44,484 nt of DNA from Betaproteobacteria bacterium (lineage in GTDB: Bacteria; Pseudomonadota; Gammaproteobacteria; Burkholderiales; Ga0077523). Positions 23,522 to 31,531 of the stretch are shown piece by piece (position 1 is the first letter of the stretch; each line of letters starts with the position of its first letter). The DNA lies in NCBI GenBank assembly GCA_016125475.1, contig WGLR01000034.1, positions 1-44,484 of the forward strand, given 5' to 3'. The translations under genes and the position numbers were made by a program. A model generated the notes under the pieces. The model saw only the letters and a list, made by a program, of their open reading frames with translations, was not told the DNA's origin and made no database searches.

Positions 23522-24655
23522 TCAGAGCACCGCCCGATCCACGAACAGCACGAGGCCGACCACGAGCACGATCGCGGACAGCACCGTGATCACGCGGTTC
23601 TCCCACTTCGAGCGCCGGATCCAGATGAGCGCGGGCAACGCGACGAGAATCGCTGCGGCCTGGCCGGTCTCCACGCCGAGATTGAAGTTGAGCAGCGACC
23701 AGATCAGCCCCTCGCGGGGCAGGCCGAGATTGCGCAGCACGCTCGAGAAGCCGAAGCCGTGCACGAGGCCGAACAGGAAGCTCACGGCCCAGCGGTGCGA
23801 CGCCGCCTTGCGCAGGAACAGGTTCTCCGCCGCGACGTACGCGATGGACAGCGCGATGGTCGCCTCGACGAGCCTCGAGGGCAGAGTCACGATGTCGAGC
23901 GCGGCGAGCGCGAGCGTGATGCTGTGCGCGATCGTGAAGGCGGTGACGATCTTGAGCAGCGACCAGAGGTTTCCGCCCCGCAGCATCAGCGCGAGCAGGA
24001 ACAGCAGATGGTCGTAGCCCGTCAGGATGTGCTCGACGCCCATCGGGAAGAAGCTGCCCGCGCCGCGCGCGGCTTCCGGCGGTGCGTCGACGGTGACCAC
24101 CGCCTCGCGGTTGTCCGGCGCGAACGCGAACTGCTGGGACCCGCCCGGCCAGGCGACGTGCGCGAGCGTGTGATAGTCCGCGCCGAGGATGTCGGGCAGA
24201 TCGTCGCGGATCTTCAGGTTCTCTATGCGGCCGGCGCAGACGAAGTCGACGATCAGCGTGATGTTCGCGATCTCCGGAGGCGGAGGAACGACGGCCCCCG
24301 GTCCGGCCTCGCACGGTGTGCCGTCGTTCGTGAGCCGGATGTGGGAGTGGACCACGGCGAGCAGGGGCTCGAGATCCGGCACGAGCCCCTCCTGGCCGAG
24401 CTTCATCTGGTCGGCGATCGCGGGCGGAACCGAAACGGACGACAGCTGCAGGCTGTAGCGCACCTGGCGTCCATTGACGGTGATTGACGCATAGCCCGTG
24501 TGTCCGCCTGCGTGGCCCCAGGCCTCGACGCAGCACAGTGCCCCGACGAGGATCGGCAGCAGGCAGCCGCAGACGCGTGCCACGACGGCACGAAGGGTGG
24601 ACGAGGAGACGGACGGTACCCGCGCCGTCACGGTCGCCGGCCTTGCCCGACACAC
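23522..24655 (-). CDS. HupE/UreJ-like membrane protein
   Basis: About 377 aa: an N-terminal export segment, a periplasmic domain of about 150 aa, then a C-terminal membrane domain with GVEHILTGYDHLLFLLALML and TAFTIAHSITL, the hallmark of the HupE/UreJ_2 family. Members are proposed nickel or cobalt transporters, but this long form occurs widely without urease or hydrogenase, and none is seen here. A GTG at 24655 is the first start; the true start may be a later GTG nearer the hydrophobic segment. It lies 10 nt after the DUF4340 gene and may be cotranscribed with it. Confidence 0.82.
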   Translation of the reverse strand: MCRARPATVTARVPSVSSSTLRAVVARVCGCLLPILVGALCCVEAWGHAGGHTGYASITVNGRQVRYSLQLSSVSVPPAIADQMKLGQEGLVPDLEPLLAVVHSHIRLTNDGTPCEAGPGAVVPPPPEIANITLIVDFVCAGRIENLKIRDDLPDILGADYHTLAHVAWPGGSQQFAFAPDNREAVVTVDAPPEAARGAGSFFPMGVEHILTGYDHLLFLLALMLRGGNLWSLLKIVTAFTIAHSITLALAALDIVTLPSRLVEATIALSIAYVAAENLFLRKAASHRWAVSFLFGLVHGFGFSSVLRNLGLPREGLIWSLLNFNLGVETGQAAAILVALPALIWIRRSKWENRVITVLSAIVLVVGLVLFVDRAVL

Positions 24656-24665
24656 GAATCGTGTG

Positions 24666-25217
24666 TCATTTCACGGGGAGCTGACTCGCGACCTGTTCCC
24701 ATTGACCGCCCACGAATCGCGACATCATGTAGATCTCGTCCTTCCCGTCGACGCTCATGTACTGCAGCAGCCCGTCGGCGTTGTGCGCCCCGAAGTGCGC
24801 GGCGAGGATCCGTTCGGCACCGTCGTAGAGCGCGATCGAGACCCGTGGCGGCTCGAGCCCGAAGTCCTTCAGCTCGGCCCCGCTCAGCTCGGATCTGCTC
24901 ATCTCCCGCGTGGGGCCGGACGTGTTCATGAACTGGACGGCCATGCTGGCATCCGCGCCGAGCTTGCCGTCGACGGTCTCGCCGTTCGCGAGCTTCCAGG
25001 TGTGCTCGCCCGTCCTGGTCAGGTCGAAATGCCGGTCCCCCGCGTCGATCCGCGCGCGCGTGATGCGTTCGGGCGGCACCTGCATCACGCCCTTCGCCTC
25101 GAACTTGATGAGCTGCTGGGTATCCTTCTCGGACCCGGTGACGAACATGATGACCATGAAGGCGATCGCCGCGATTCCGGCGACCGCCGGCCACCACCTG
25201 CGTGCCGGGGCGCTCAT
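24666..25217 (-). CDS. DUF4340 domain protein of a Gld-type ABC module
   Basis: A 183-aa protein with one N-terminal membrane span and a periplasmic DUF4340 region, with repeated beta-rich motifs (FDLTRTGEHTWKLANGETVDG). The start at 25217 has GGAG 6 nt upstream and overlaps the stop of the GldG-like gene (ATGA). DUF4340 proteins are regularly encoded after GldG-like proteins; their function is not established. Confidence 0.83.
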   Translation of the reverse strand: MSAPARRWWPAVAGIAAIAFMVIMFVTGSEKDTQQLIKFEAKGVMQVPPERITRARIDAGDRHFDLTRTGEHTWKLANGETVDGKLGADASMAVQFMNTSGPTREMSRSELSGAELKDFGLEPPRVSIALYDGAERILAAHFGAHNADGLLQYMSVDGKDEIYMMSRFVGGQWEQVASQLPVK

Positions 25218-26755
25218 CGGTGTCTCCACCACATGACGATGCCCACGGCGATCACGACGAGCGGCAGGAACACCTCGAGGATCAGGAAGATCCAGAGCGT
25301 CTGCGGCTGCGTGAGCAGGATCATCGGGGGCACCGGTATGCGGGACGAGATCGAGGGCGCGTGCTCGTCACGCGCGAGCCAGCGCACCATGCCCAGCGCG
25401 AGGTCGCTGTTCGCCATGTAGGGCAGGAACGAGTTGCTCGCGAAATCGCCGTCCCCGACCACGACCGCCCGGAATTCGGGCGACCCTGCCGCGGCGCCCG
25501 GCAGGTGACCGGTCGCCGCGACGGCGAGTGTTCGCGGCCCGGCGTTCTGCGGCGTCTGCGGCTGCGCCGACGTCGCGGACTTCTGCGGGACCTCGCGCGT
25601 ATCGACCGGACGAACGTCCTTGGTGTAGCTGTCGCGGCTGCTCTGGAACAGCGCCCCCGAGTGCACGCCCGGGGCCGCCTGGACCTGCGCGAGCGGACGG
25701 ATGCCGGGATAGAACGTCATGGAGACGTTGCGCGTGATCGGGCTGTTGTTGTAGCCCATCACCGCGACCATCTCGGGATCGCTCGAGTAGTGGCTCAGCG
25801 GATCGATCACGACCTTCTGCTCCGGCTGTATGCCGAGCTCGTCGAGCAGGTGCGCGAGACCGGGTTCGAGCACGAACCCGAGGTCGAACATGAAGAGGAC
25901 GGAACCGCCCCGCGCGAGGTAGCTCGTGAGTGCGGTGCTCTCGGCGGGCAGGAAGGTCGTGCGCGGGTTCGCGTCGATCACGACGGCGCAGTCGTCCGGA
26001 ACGCCCGTCATCGTCGCGAGGACGATCTTGCGCGCGTCGTAGCCGAGCGCCTCGAGCGAGCGACGGAGTCGTCCGATGCCGTGTCCGGCCATCTTCACGA
26101 CGGCGGAGTTCGCGTCACCGTGCGAGTGACCCTGCAGGCCCTCGAGGTGCGTGTGGAACTCGAAGTTGTCCATCGGCAGTTCGTTGTGTCCTTCGAGGAA
26201 GCACACGTTGATCACGCGCTGGCGCAGCACGCGCAGGATGCCCATCGCGATGTCGTTCTCGTCGGTGCTCTGGACGAGGATGCGGCGTCCCTCGGCCTGG
26301 AGCACGCCCGCGTTGTACATCTTCACGCCGAAGTTCTCGGCGAGAGTGGGTTCCTTGTCGGGGTCGATCGTGCGCAGGTGGAGGTGCGGGTTGCGGCGCG
26401 CCATCACTTCCAGCACGTCCTTCATGCGACGCGCGTTCTGGTCCTGGGCCTGATAGAAGTACGTCAGGTCGACGTCCTGGGCGAGGGTGTCGACGACCTT
26501 CATCGCCTTCTCGGAGGGCGTGAACACCTTCTCGCGCGTGAGGTCCAGATAGCTGTCGTGGAGGACGAGCGCGCCGTTCGCGATGACGACGAGCGCGATG
26601 CCGCCGAGCACGACGATCCAGTTGTAGAGGATCGTGCCCTTGCGTTTCAGCTTCGTCTGCAGCGGCAGCGCGAGGCCTGCCACGAACAGGACCGCGAGCG
26701 CGACGAGCCAGCCCGCGAACCACAGGAGACTGCCGGGGTCGATCGTGTGTTCCAT
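25214..26755 (-). CDS. GldG-like ABC-type transport auxiliary protein
   Basis: A 513-aa protein with two N-terminal spans, a large periplasmic region resembling the ABC-type uncharacterised transport system domain of GldG/IFT52 (LTREKVFTPSEKAMKVVDTL, LEGHNE, VVIDANPRTTFLP), and a C-terminal span ending in WWRHR. In Bacteroidetes GldG works with GldA and GldF in gliding; in proteobacteria the module occurs without gliding and its substrate is unknown. An insert rich in Gln/Pro/Ala (about 400-430) looks disordered. It starts 3 nt after the permease stop. Confidence 0.87.
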   Translation of the reverse strand: MEHTIDPGSLLWFAGWLVALAVLFVAGLALPLQTKLKRKGTILYNWIVVLGGIALVVIANGALVLHDSYLDLTREKVFTPSEKAMKVVDTLAQDVDLTYFYQAQDQNARRMKDVLEVMARRNPHLHLRTIDPDKEPTLAENFGVKMYNAGVLQAEGRRILVQSTDENDIAMGILRVLRQRVINVCFLEGHNELPMDNFEFHTHLEGLQGHSHGDANSAVVKMAGHGIGRLRRSLEALGYDARKIVLATMTGVPDDCAVVIDANPRTTFLPAESTALTSYLARGGSVLFMFDLGFVLEPGLAHLLDELGIQPEQKVVIDPLSHYSSDPEMVAVMGYNNSPITRNVSMTFYPGIRPLAQVQAAPGVHSGALFQSSRDSYTKDVRPVDTREVPQKSATSAQPQTPQNAGPRTLAVAATGHLPGAAAGSPEFRAVVVGDGDFASNSFLPYMANSDLALGMVRWLARDEHAPSISSRIPVPPMILLTQPQTLWIFLILEVFLPLVVIAVGIVMWWRHR

Positions 26756-26758
26756 GGG

Positions 26759-27460
26759 TCAGCGCCGTGCCAGCGCCCGCACCGCGAGGAACAGTCCCAG
26801 CAGCGTGACGCTGAAGAAGAATCCGAAATCCGAGGTGTACATCGCGCCCGTCGCGAGCGGCGTGAAGTGCGCGAGCAGCGACAGGCCGATGAGGATGCGG
26901 TCGAACGGGTCGGGAAGCATCGCCGCGATGGAGTCGAGCATCCAGAGCAGCGAGAACAGGCCGAGCGAGACGACGGCCGCCACGATCTGGTTCGCCGTCA
27001 TGGCCGAGAGCATCAGTCCGAGCGCGGTCAGCGACGAGCCGATCAGCACGAGTCCGAGATAGCCGCTGTAGATGGGTCCCCAGTCGGGGGTGCCGTAGAG
27101 GCCGAGCACCACGGCGTAGCTCAGCGTGAGGCCGATCATGACGAGCACGATCGCCATGCTCGCACCGAACTTCGCAAGCACGATCGCGACTTCCCGCACG
27201 GGTGCCGTGAGCAGCAGTTCCAGCGTGCCCTGGCGCCGTTCCTCCGAGAACTGTCGCATCGTGATGATCGGGATCATCAGCAGGAGAAGCACGGACGCCT
27301 GGAAGAAGATGTGGATCAGCGTCGCCATCTTCGTCATGAACAGGCTCGCCGTGAACGTGTATCCCACGAGCAGCAGATACACGGCGATGACGATGTATGC
27401 GATTGGCGACGAGAAGAGCGCCCGGGTCTCCTTGCCGAGCAGCGTGACGAAGGCCTTCAT
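26759..27460 (-). CDS. ABC-2 type permease (GldF-like)
   Basis: A 233-aa ABC-2 family membrane protein with six predicted spans. It includes the cytoplasmic EERRQGTLELLLTAPV segment, the family signature near the second span. The start overlaps the ATPase stop by 4 nt. Together with the ATPase (27457) and the GldG-like and DUF4340 proteins it forms one ABC complex, probably exporting or acting on an envelope component (inference). Confidence 0.9.
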   Translation of the reverse strand: MKAFVTLLGKETRALFSSPIAYIVIAVYLLLVGYTFTASLFMTKMATLIHIFFQASVLLLLMIPIITMRQFSEERRQGTLELLLTAPVREVAIVLAKFGASMAIVLVMIGLTLSYAVVLGLYGTPDWGPIYSGYLGLVLIGSSLTALGLMLSAMTANQIVAAVVSLGLFSLLWMLDSIAAMLPDPFDRILIGLSLLAHFTPLATGAMYTSDFGFFFSVTLLGLFLAVRALARR

Positions 27461-28395
27461 TGCTGCGTTCCCTGGGTGGTGAGGCGGAGGAACATCGTTT
27501 CCAGGTCGGAGGCCGCCGTCGTGATCTCGCGCACGCCGAAGCCCGCCTGGGAGAGGGTTGCGGTGACGCGCTCCGCGACGTCCGCGCTGGCCGTGGTCAG
27601 TCGCCAGGTGCCGATGTCGCCGGCTTCGCCCTCGAGCGTCGCGTCACGCACGCCGTCGACGTGTCCGAGACAGGTGCGAACGGCGTCGGGATCGTTCGCG
27701 TGCACCTGCACGCGAAGGCGGCGCACGTCCACGCCCGCCGCGAGTTCGTGCACCTTCAGCAGGCGCCCCTCGAGCAGGATCGCTGCACGGTGCGCCACGC
27801 GCTCGATCTCGGCGAGCACGTGTGACGTGACGATGATCGAGCACGTGGTCGCGAGCGAGCGGATGAGTTCACGCAGTTCGATGATCTGTCTCGGATCGAG
27901 CCCGTTCGTGGGTTCGTCGAGGATCAGGAGTTTCGGGCTGCCGACGAGCGCCTGGGCGATCGCGACTCGCTGCCGGTAGCCGCGCGAGAGCTTGCCGATC
28001 AGGACCTCGCGCTCGCGCTGCAGCGACAGCCGGTCGCAGACGCGATCCACGGCGGCCGGCAGGGACGACTCGTCCAGGCCGCGCAGTCGCGCCATGAAGG
28101 CCAGGAACTCCGCGACGCGCATGTGCGTGTAGAGCGGCACGTCCTCGGGGACGTACCCGACCTGCTGCCTGGCCTCGAGCCCGTGGCTCACGACGTCGAA
28201 GCCGCCGATGCTGGCGGTGCCCGAGGTCGGGCGCAGATAGCCCGTGAGGACGCGCAGGATCGTGCTCTTGCCCGAGCCGTTGGGGCCCAGCAGGCCCATG
28301 ACTTCACCCTGACGCACCTCGAAGGACACGTCGTTTACCGCCAGGCGCTTCCCGTACCACTTGGTGAGACGGTCCGCGACCATGATCGTGGTCAT
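27457..28395 (-). CDS. ABC transporter ATP-binding protein (GldA-like)
   Basis: A 312-aa ATPase with Walker A GPNGSGKST, signature LSRGYRQR (a common variant of LSGGQ in this branch), Walker B LLILDEP and SHVLAEIE as H-loop. The C-terminal 90 residues form the DUF4162-like domain of DRA-type exporters. The start at 28395 (MTTIMVADRLT) is chosen because the longer frame lies in the terminator of the upstream gene. It heads the Gld-like operon, but no promoter is evident in the 18 bp between the terminator T-tract and the start. Confidence 0.9.
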   Translation of the reverse strand: MTTIMVADRLTKWYGKRLAVNDVSFEVRQGEVMGLLGPNGSGKSTILRVLTGYLRPTSGTASIGGFDVVSHGLEARQQVGYVPEDVPLYTHMRVAEFLAFMARLRGLDESSLPAAVDRVCDRLSLQREREVLIGKLSRGYRQRVAIAQALVGSPKLLILDEPTNGLDPRQIIELRELIRSLATTCSIIVTSHVLAEIERVAHRAAILLEGRLLKVHELAAGVDVRRLRVQVHANDPDAVRTCLGHVDGVRDATLEGEAGDIGTWRLTTASADVAERVTATLSQAGFGVREITTAASDLETMFLRLTTQGTQQ

Positions 28396-28413
28396 CGTCG
28401 TTTCGCTGAGTCG

Positions 28414-28442
28414 AAAAAAGACGGGGCGATTTCTCGCCCCGT
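28414..28442 (-). terminator. Rho-independent terminator
   Basis: In minus-strand reading, ACGGGGCGA and TCGCCCCGT form a perfect 9-bp stem with a 4-nt loop, followed by CTTTTTTC. It lies 50 nt after the lactonase-like gene stop and terminates that transcript. Confidence 0.9.
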
Positions 28443-28491
28443 GCAACTTCACAAGTGTATTAGGAGTTCGTCCCGAAAACGAGACCCGGAC

Positions 28492-29412
28492 TCACTCGTA
28501 GTAGGCAGGCGCCTTCTTCATGGCCTTGAACGCATCGGGATCGTGCGCCGTGAAGAAATCGGCGTGCTCGGTGGCCATCATGAAGCGGATCCACTCGTAG
28601 GCGCGCATGATGCCGGCAGGGTTGTAGGCCAGCACCAGGTTCGGCGGCAGGCTCTTCTCGACGTTCTCGCGGAAGTAGACGTTGTCACCCGTGAGGATGA
28701 TCGGACCCGTCTTCGGCAGGCGAACGAGCATCATCTGGCTGCCCGCGGTGTGGCCCTGCCAGCTCTTCACGACCACGCTGCCGTCGCCGAAGATGTCCAT
28801 GTCCTGCTTCTCGAGGATGACCATCTTCATCGAGTTCGGCTTCGAGCTTCCCGTGGGGGCACGCAGCACGTACGCGTCACCCGGGATGTACGGGCCGGCA
28901 TAGGGCTCGGGCGGGAAGAACGCCATGTTGATCTCGTCACGCTGGATGATCAGCGTGGAGTTCGGGAACTTGCCGACGTTGCCGCCGTGATCCAGGTGCA
29001 TGTGGCTCACCACGACGTACTTGATGTCGTCGGGCGTGAGGCCGATCTTGCGCAGCTGAACGTCGATGGCCATGTCCGGCGTGTTCACCGGCATGATGGC
29101 CTTGAAGTTCGGGCCCCAGTAGCTAGGATCGGTGATGATCTTGTCGTTGTTGCCGGTGTCGAAGAGCACGTTGCCCTTCGGATGGTGCACTACGTAGAAG
29201 CCAACCGGAATCTTGATCGGCGGATCCATCGGCCCGAAGTTCTGCAGTACGCCCTTGCCGATCGTGAGCGCTCCGGAGCTGAATGCGTAGAGCTTCATGC
29301 CCGCGGGCGGGTTCGGCGCGTACGACGTGCTCGGCACCTGGGCCGAAGCGGTCATGGCCGAACCGGCCCACAGCGCTGCGGCTCCCAACAAGAGCTGCCA
29401 TTTCCTGTTCAT
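28492..29412 (-). CDS. Exported metallo-beta-lactamase-fold hydrolase (N-acyl homoserine lactonase-like)
   Basis: A 306-aa MBL-fold protein. The metal site SHMHLDHGG (HxHxDH), GHTAGSQ and TGDN resemble the AttM/AiiA-type lactonases. A signal peptide (MNRKWQLLLGAAALWAGSAMTASAQ) sends it to the periplasm, unlike typical cytoplasmic AHL lactonases, so the substrate may be another lactone or ester. The ATG at 29412 has GGAGG 5 nt upstream. A promoter lies about 120 bp upstream and a strong terminator follows, so the gene is monocistronic. Confidence 0.87.
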   Translation of the reverse strand: MNRKWQLLLGAAALWAGSAMTASAQVPSTSYAPNPPAGMKLYAFSSGALTIGKGVLQNFGPMDPPIKIPVGFYVVHHPKGNVLFDTGNNDKIITDPSYWGPNFKAIMPVNTPDMAIDVQLRKIGLTPDDIKYVVVSHMHLDHGGNVGKFPNSTLIIQRDEINMAFFPPEPYAGPYIPGDAYVLRAPTGSSKPNSMKMVILEKQDMDIFGDGSVVVKSWQGHTAGSQMMLVRLPKTGPIILTGDNVYFRENVEKSLPPNLVLAYNPAGIMRAYEWIRFMMATEHADFFTAHDPDAFKAMKKAPAYYE

Positions 29413-29529
29413 GTTCACCTCCACTCGAATATTTTTGGGACGGCTTGTTCAACCTTTCTTTCTTGCAGCAAGGTGCTCTGCTGACCGAACGATCGCGAAG
29501 GTGTCAGCCTGCAGCAAGCACCGCGATCG

Positions 29530-29558
29530 ATTAAGCGCTGTGTAAGTTTTAGTGTCAA
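29530..29558 (-). promoter_or_regulatory. Sigma-70-type promoter of the lactonase-like gene
   Basis: In minus-strand reading, TTGACA (29558-29553), a 17-bp spacer and CTTAAT (29535-29530). An A/T-tract (about 29571-29588) upstream could act as an UP element. This is the most AT-rich stretch in the area. The predicted leader is about 110 nt. Confidence 0.7.
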
Positions 29559-29589
29559 GCGTTTGAACCGTCTTGAAAAATTTTTTTGT

Positions 29590-29610
29590 ACGAACGTGAA
29601 TTTTGTTCGT
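29590..29610. promoter_or_regulatory. Inverted repeat ACGAAC-N9-GTTCGT
   Basis: Perfect 6-bp arms lie about 32 bp upstream of the -35 box at 29558. The position suits an activator, or a repressor of a divergent promoter. No regulator gene is adjacent. Confidence 0.45.
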
Positions 29611-30013
29611 GAGAGTCAGGCAGGCGTAAGTTTTCTGACCTACCCGGACGGATCGAAAATTTGTGCCGATCCACGTGTTTCCGGGGCAATTCAGGGGTGC
29701 TTGTCAGGTACACGTAAGGTGTTCTGTAGCGACAGTCGCGGATTGCGCGGCCGCGCAGAACACGCCCGACTCGTTCGTTCGTGCGGCGTGACGGCTCACA
29801 TGCGACATCATGCGCGACGCATCGATCGTGGCGCGGTGCGTGACGCCGTGCGAGGTCGAAGGGACGTGCGCCGACGCGGTGCCGCCGACCCGCGCTGCGA
29901 CGAAAACGGGATGTTGCCGCCGGCATCCTCGCGGCGGTCGCTTCCGGGTGCGGCGGTGTCGCGCGGGCACCCTTCCTGCCTGAGATAATCGTGACCGGGC
30001 AGATGCCCGGACT
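29611..30013. other. Intergenic stretch without a supported gene
   Basis: About 400 bp between the lactonase control region and a small secreted-protein gene. Open frames here (up to 141 aa) lack start sites and family motifs. Apart from the operator-like repeat at its left edge I see no RNA gene or repeat. Confidence 0.5.
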
Positions 30014-30034
30014 GTGAACGGGAGGTCGACGATC

Positions 30035-30352
30035 ATGACGAAGCCACTCTGGATCGGAGCACTGCTGCTCGCGATCGCGACGGCCCAGGCGCCCTGGGCG
30101 GGCGCCGCCGGGACGAACGCGAAGGACGCGACCGACCGCGCGCCGGCGCACTCGAGTCGCAAGAAGCTCCACAGCTTCAGCGAATTCGGATCCGAACTCG
30201 GCAAGATCGGCCGGAAGATCGGTCATGGGGCTGCGGATGCGGGCAAGGGCGCGGCCGCGAAGATCGAACGCGACGTGAAGCACAAGAACTTCAAGCCGCA
30301 TTCGCCGGACGCTCCGGACTCCTCCGTGGACGATCGCGCGGGGACGCCCTGA
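30035..30352 (+). CDS. Small secreted basic protein, unknown
   Basis: A 105-aa protein, not recognised. It has a signal peptide (MTKPLWIGALLLAIATAQAPWAGA), then a lysine-rich region with heptad-like spacing (SEFGSELGKIGRKIGHGAADAGKG) that could be an amphipathic helix, and a Pro/Asp tail. GGGAGG lies 9 nt before the ATG. It is likely periplasmic; binding to nucleic acid or membrane is possible but speculative. The next gene is 86 nt downstream. Confidence 0.7.
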   Translation: MTKPLWIGALLLAIATAQAPWAGAAGTNAKDATDRAPAHSSRKKLHSFSEFGSELGKIGRKIGHGAADAGKGAAAKIERDVKHKNFKPHSPDAPDSSVDDRAGTP

Positions 30353-30438
30353 GTTCGCGGCCGCCGTCCGCGTGTGCGGTGGCCGGCTCCACTTCCTGCC
30401 GGTCGTGCCGATAAGGCCGGCATAGCGTTTCCGGATTC

Positions 30439-30927
30439 ATGGACACCATGGCCGTTCGTCCCGCGCCGCGCGGTTTCACACTCGTCGAGCTTCTGGTCGC
30501 CATGGCGATCGTCGTGCTGCTCGCGAGCCTCGTGACGCCCATGATCGTGACGGCGATCAAGCGCGACAAGGAGCACGAGCTCCGGATCGCGCTGCGACAG
30601 ATCCGTCAGGCGATCGACGACTACAAGCAGGCGGGCGACGAAGGCCACATCGTGCGGCTGCCCGGTCAGTCGGGTTATCCGCCGAATCTCGCCGTGCTCG
30701 TGACCGGCGTGCGTGACGAGCTGGATCCCGACCGCCGCCGGATCTATTTCCTGCGCCGGGTCCCGCGCGATCCGTTCGCGGCCCCGTCCGTCGCGGCCGA
30801 GGACACCTGGGGCAAGCGCGCGTACGGCACCGACCCCGCGGATCCCCAGCCCGGGGCGGACGTCTACGACGTCTACTCGGAGTCGGTCGCGAAGGGCCTG
30901 AACGGCGCGCCTTACCGGGAATGGTGA
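30439..30927 (+). CDS. Type II secretion pseudopilin (GspG-like)
   Basis: A 162-aa prepilin-like protein with leader MDTMAVRPAPRG, the processing site G-FTLVELLVAMAIVVLLASL (Glu at position 5 of the mature form) and a C-terminal segment typical of GspG (DPFAAP...WGKRAYGTDPADPQPG). It would be cleaved by a prepilin peptidase and assembled into a pseudopilus at the inner membrane. The start may be ATG 30439 or 30448. The rest of a secretion system is not in this window. Confidence 0.85.
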   Translation: MDTMAVRPAPRGFTLVELLVAMAIVVLLASLVTPMIVTAIKRDKEHELRIALRQIRQAIDDYKQAGDEGHIVRLPGQSGYPPNLAVLVTGVRDELDPDRRRIYFLRRVPRDPFAAPSVAAEDTWGKRAYGTDPADPQPGADVYDVYSESVAKGLNGAPYREW

Positions 30928-31445
30928 CGCGGGGGGACATGCCGGGCAGACAGCGCGGGTTCCTGCTCTCCGCGACGATCCTGCTGCTGCTCGTGAGCGC
31001 GCTGCTCACGATCACGCTCGCCCGCCGATGGGAGTTCGAGGACCGGCTGCTCAAGGAACGCGACCTTCTCTGGATGGGCGCGCAGTTCCGTGCGGCGCTG
31101 GCGAGCTACGCCGACTCGACGCCACCCGGTCACGCCGATGCCCCGGGCAGTCTCGAGCAGCTCGTGCAGGACAGGCGCGGCGATTCCGTACACAACCACC
31201 TGCGCCGCATCTTCATCGATCCGATGACCGGGAAACCCGACTGGGTGGTCGTCCGGGATGCGGACGGCAACATCGCGGGCGTGCATTCGGCCTCCACCGC
31301 GACCCCTGTCGCGCGTGACGGGCTCTGGCCCGTGGAACACCGTTTCGACGGGGCCGCCCGCTACGCCGACTGGGTGTTCGCGCCGTACCCCGTGCGCCTG
31401 GGCCATGTGCCGCTGTCCGGCGAGCCAGCCGGGCATCGTCAGTAG
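30921..31445 (+). CDS. Atypical pseudopilin-like protein
   Basis: Up to 174 aa, overlapping the previous gene stop (ATGGTGA), so translationally coupled. The N-terminus QRGFLLSATILLLLVSALLTITLARR looks like a type IV pilin leader and helix, but lacks the Glu normally at position 5 after cleavage. The rest (LLKERDLLWMGAQFRAALASYADS...IDPMTGKPDWVVVRDADG) matches proteins often found beside GspG-like pseudopilins. An internal ATG at 30939 would give a 7-residue leader, the usual length, and is a real alternative. Confidence 0.78.
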   Translation: MVTRGDMPGRQRGFLLSATILLLLVSALLTITLARRWEFEDRLLKERDLLWMGAQFRAALASYADSTPPGHADAPGSLEQLVQDRRGDSVHNHLRRIFIDPMTGKPDWVVVRDADGNIAGVHSASTATPVARDGLWPVEHRFDGAARYADWVFAPYPVRLGHVPLSGEPAGHRQ

Positions 31446-31461
31446 GTCCTGCCGGTCCCTT

Positions 31462-31475
31462 TTGACCTTGATCAG
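31462..31475 (+). promoter_or_regulatory. FNR/CRP-type box
   Basis: TTGACCTTGATCAG matches the FNR palindrome TTGAT-N4-ATCAA at eight of ten positions and lies 57 bp before the PPK2 start codon, suited to activation. A near-identical box lies at 38817. Confidence 0.5.
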
Positions 31476-31531
31476 GGTCCGCCGGCCCGTGTGACGGTAC
31501 CGTGACTGTCCGTTCCGACCCTGGAGGAAGC

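Noticed and set aside
23522-24655. Urease accessory role for the HupE/UreJ-like gene, linking it to the guanidine operon
   Set aside because: No urease or hydrogenase genes are in the window, it lies 10 kb away, and it neighbours an unrelated ABC module.
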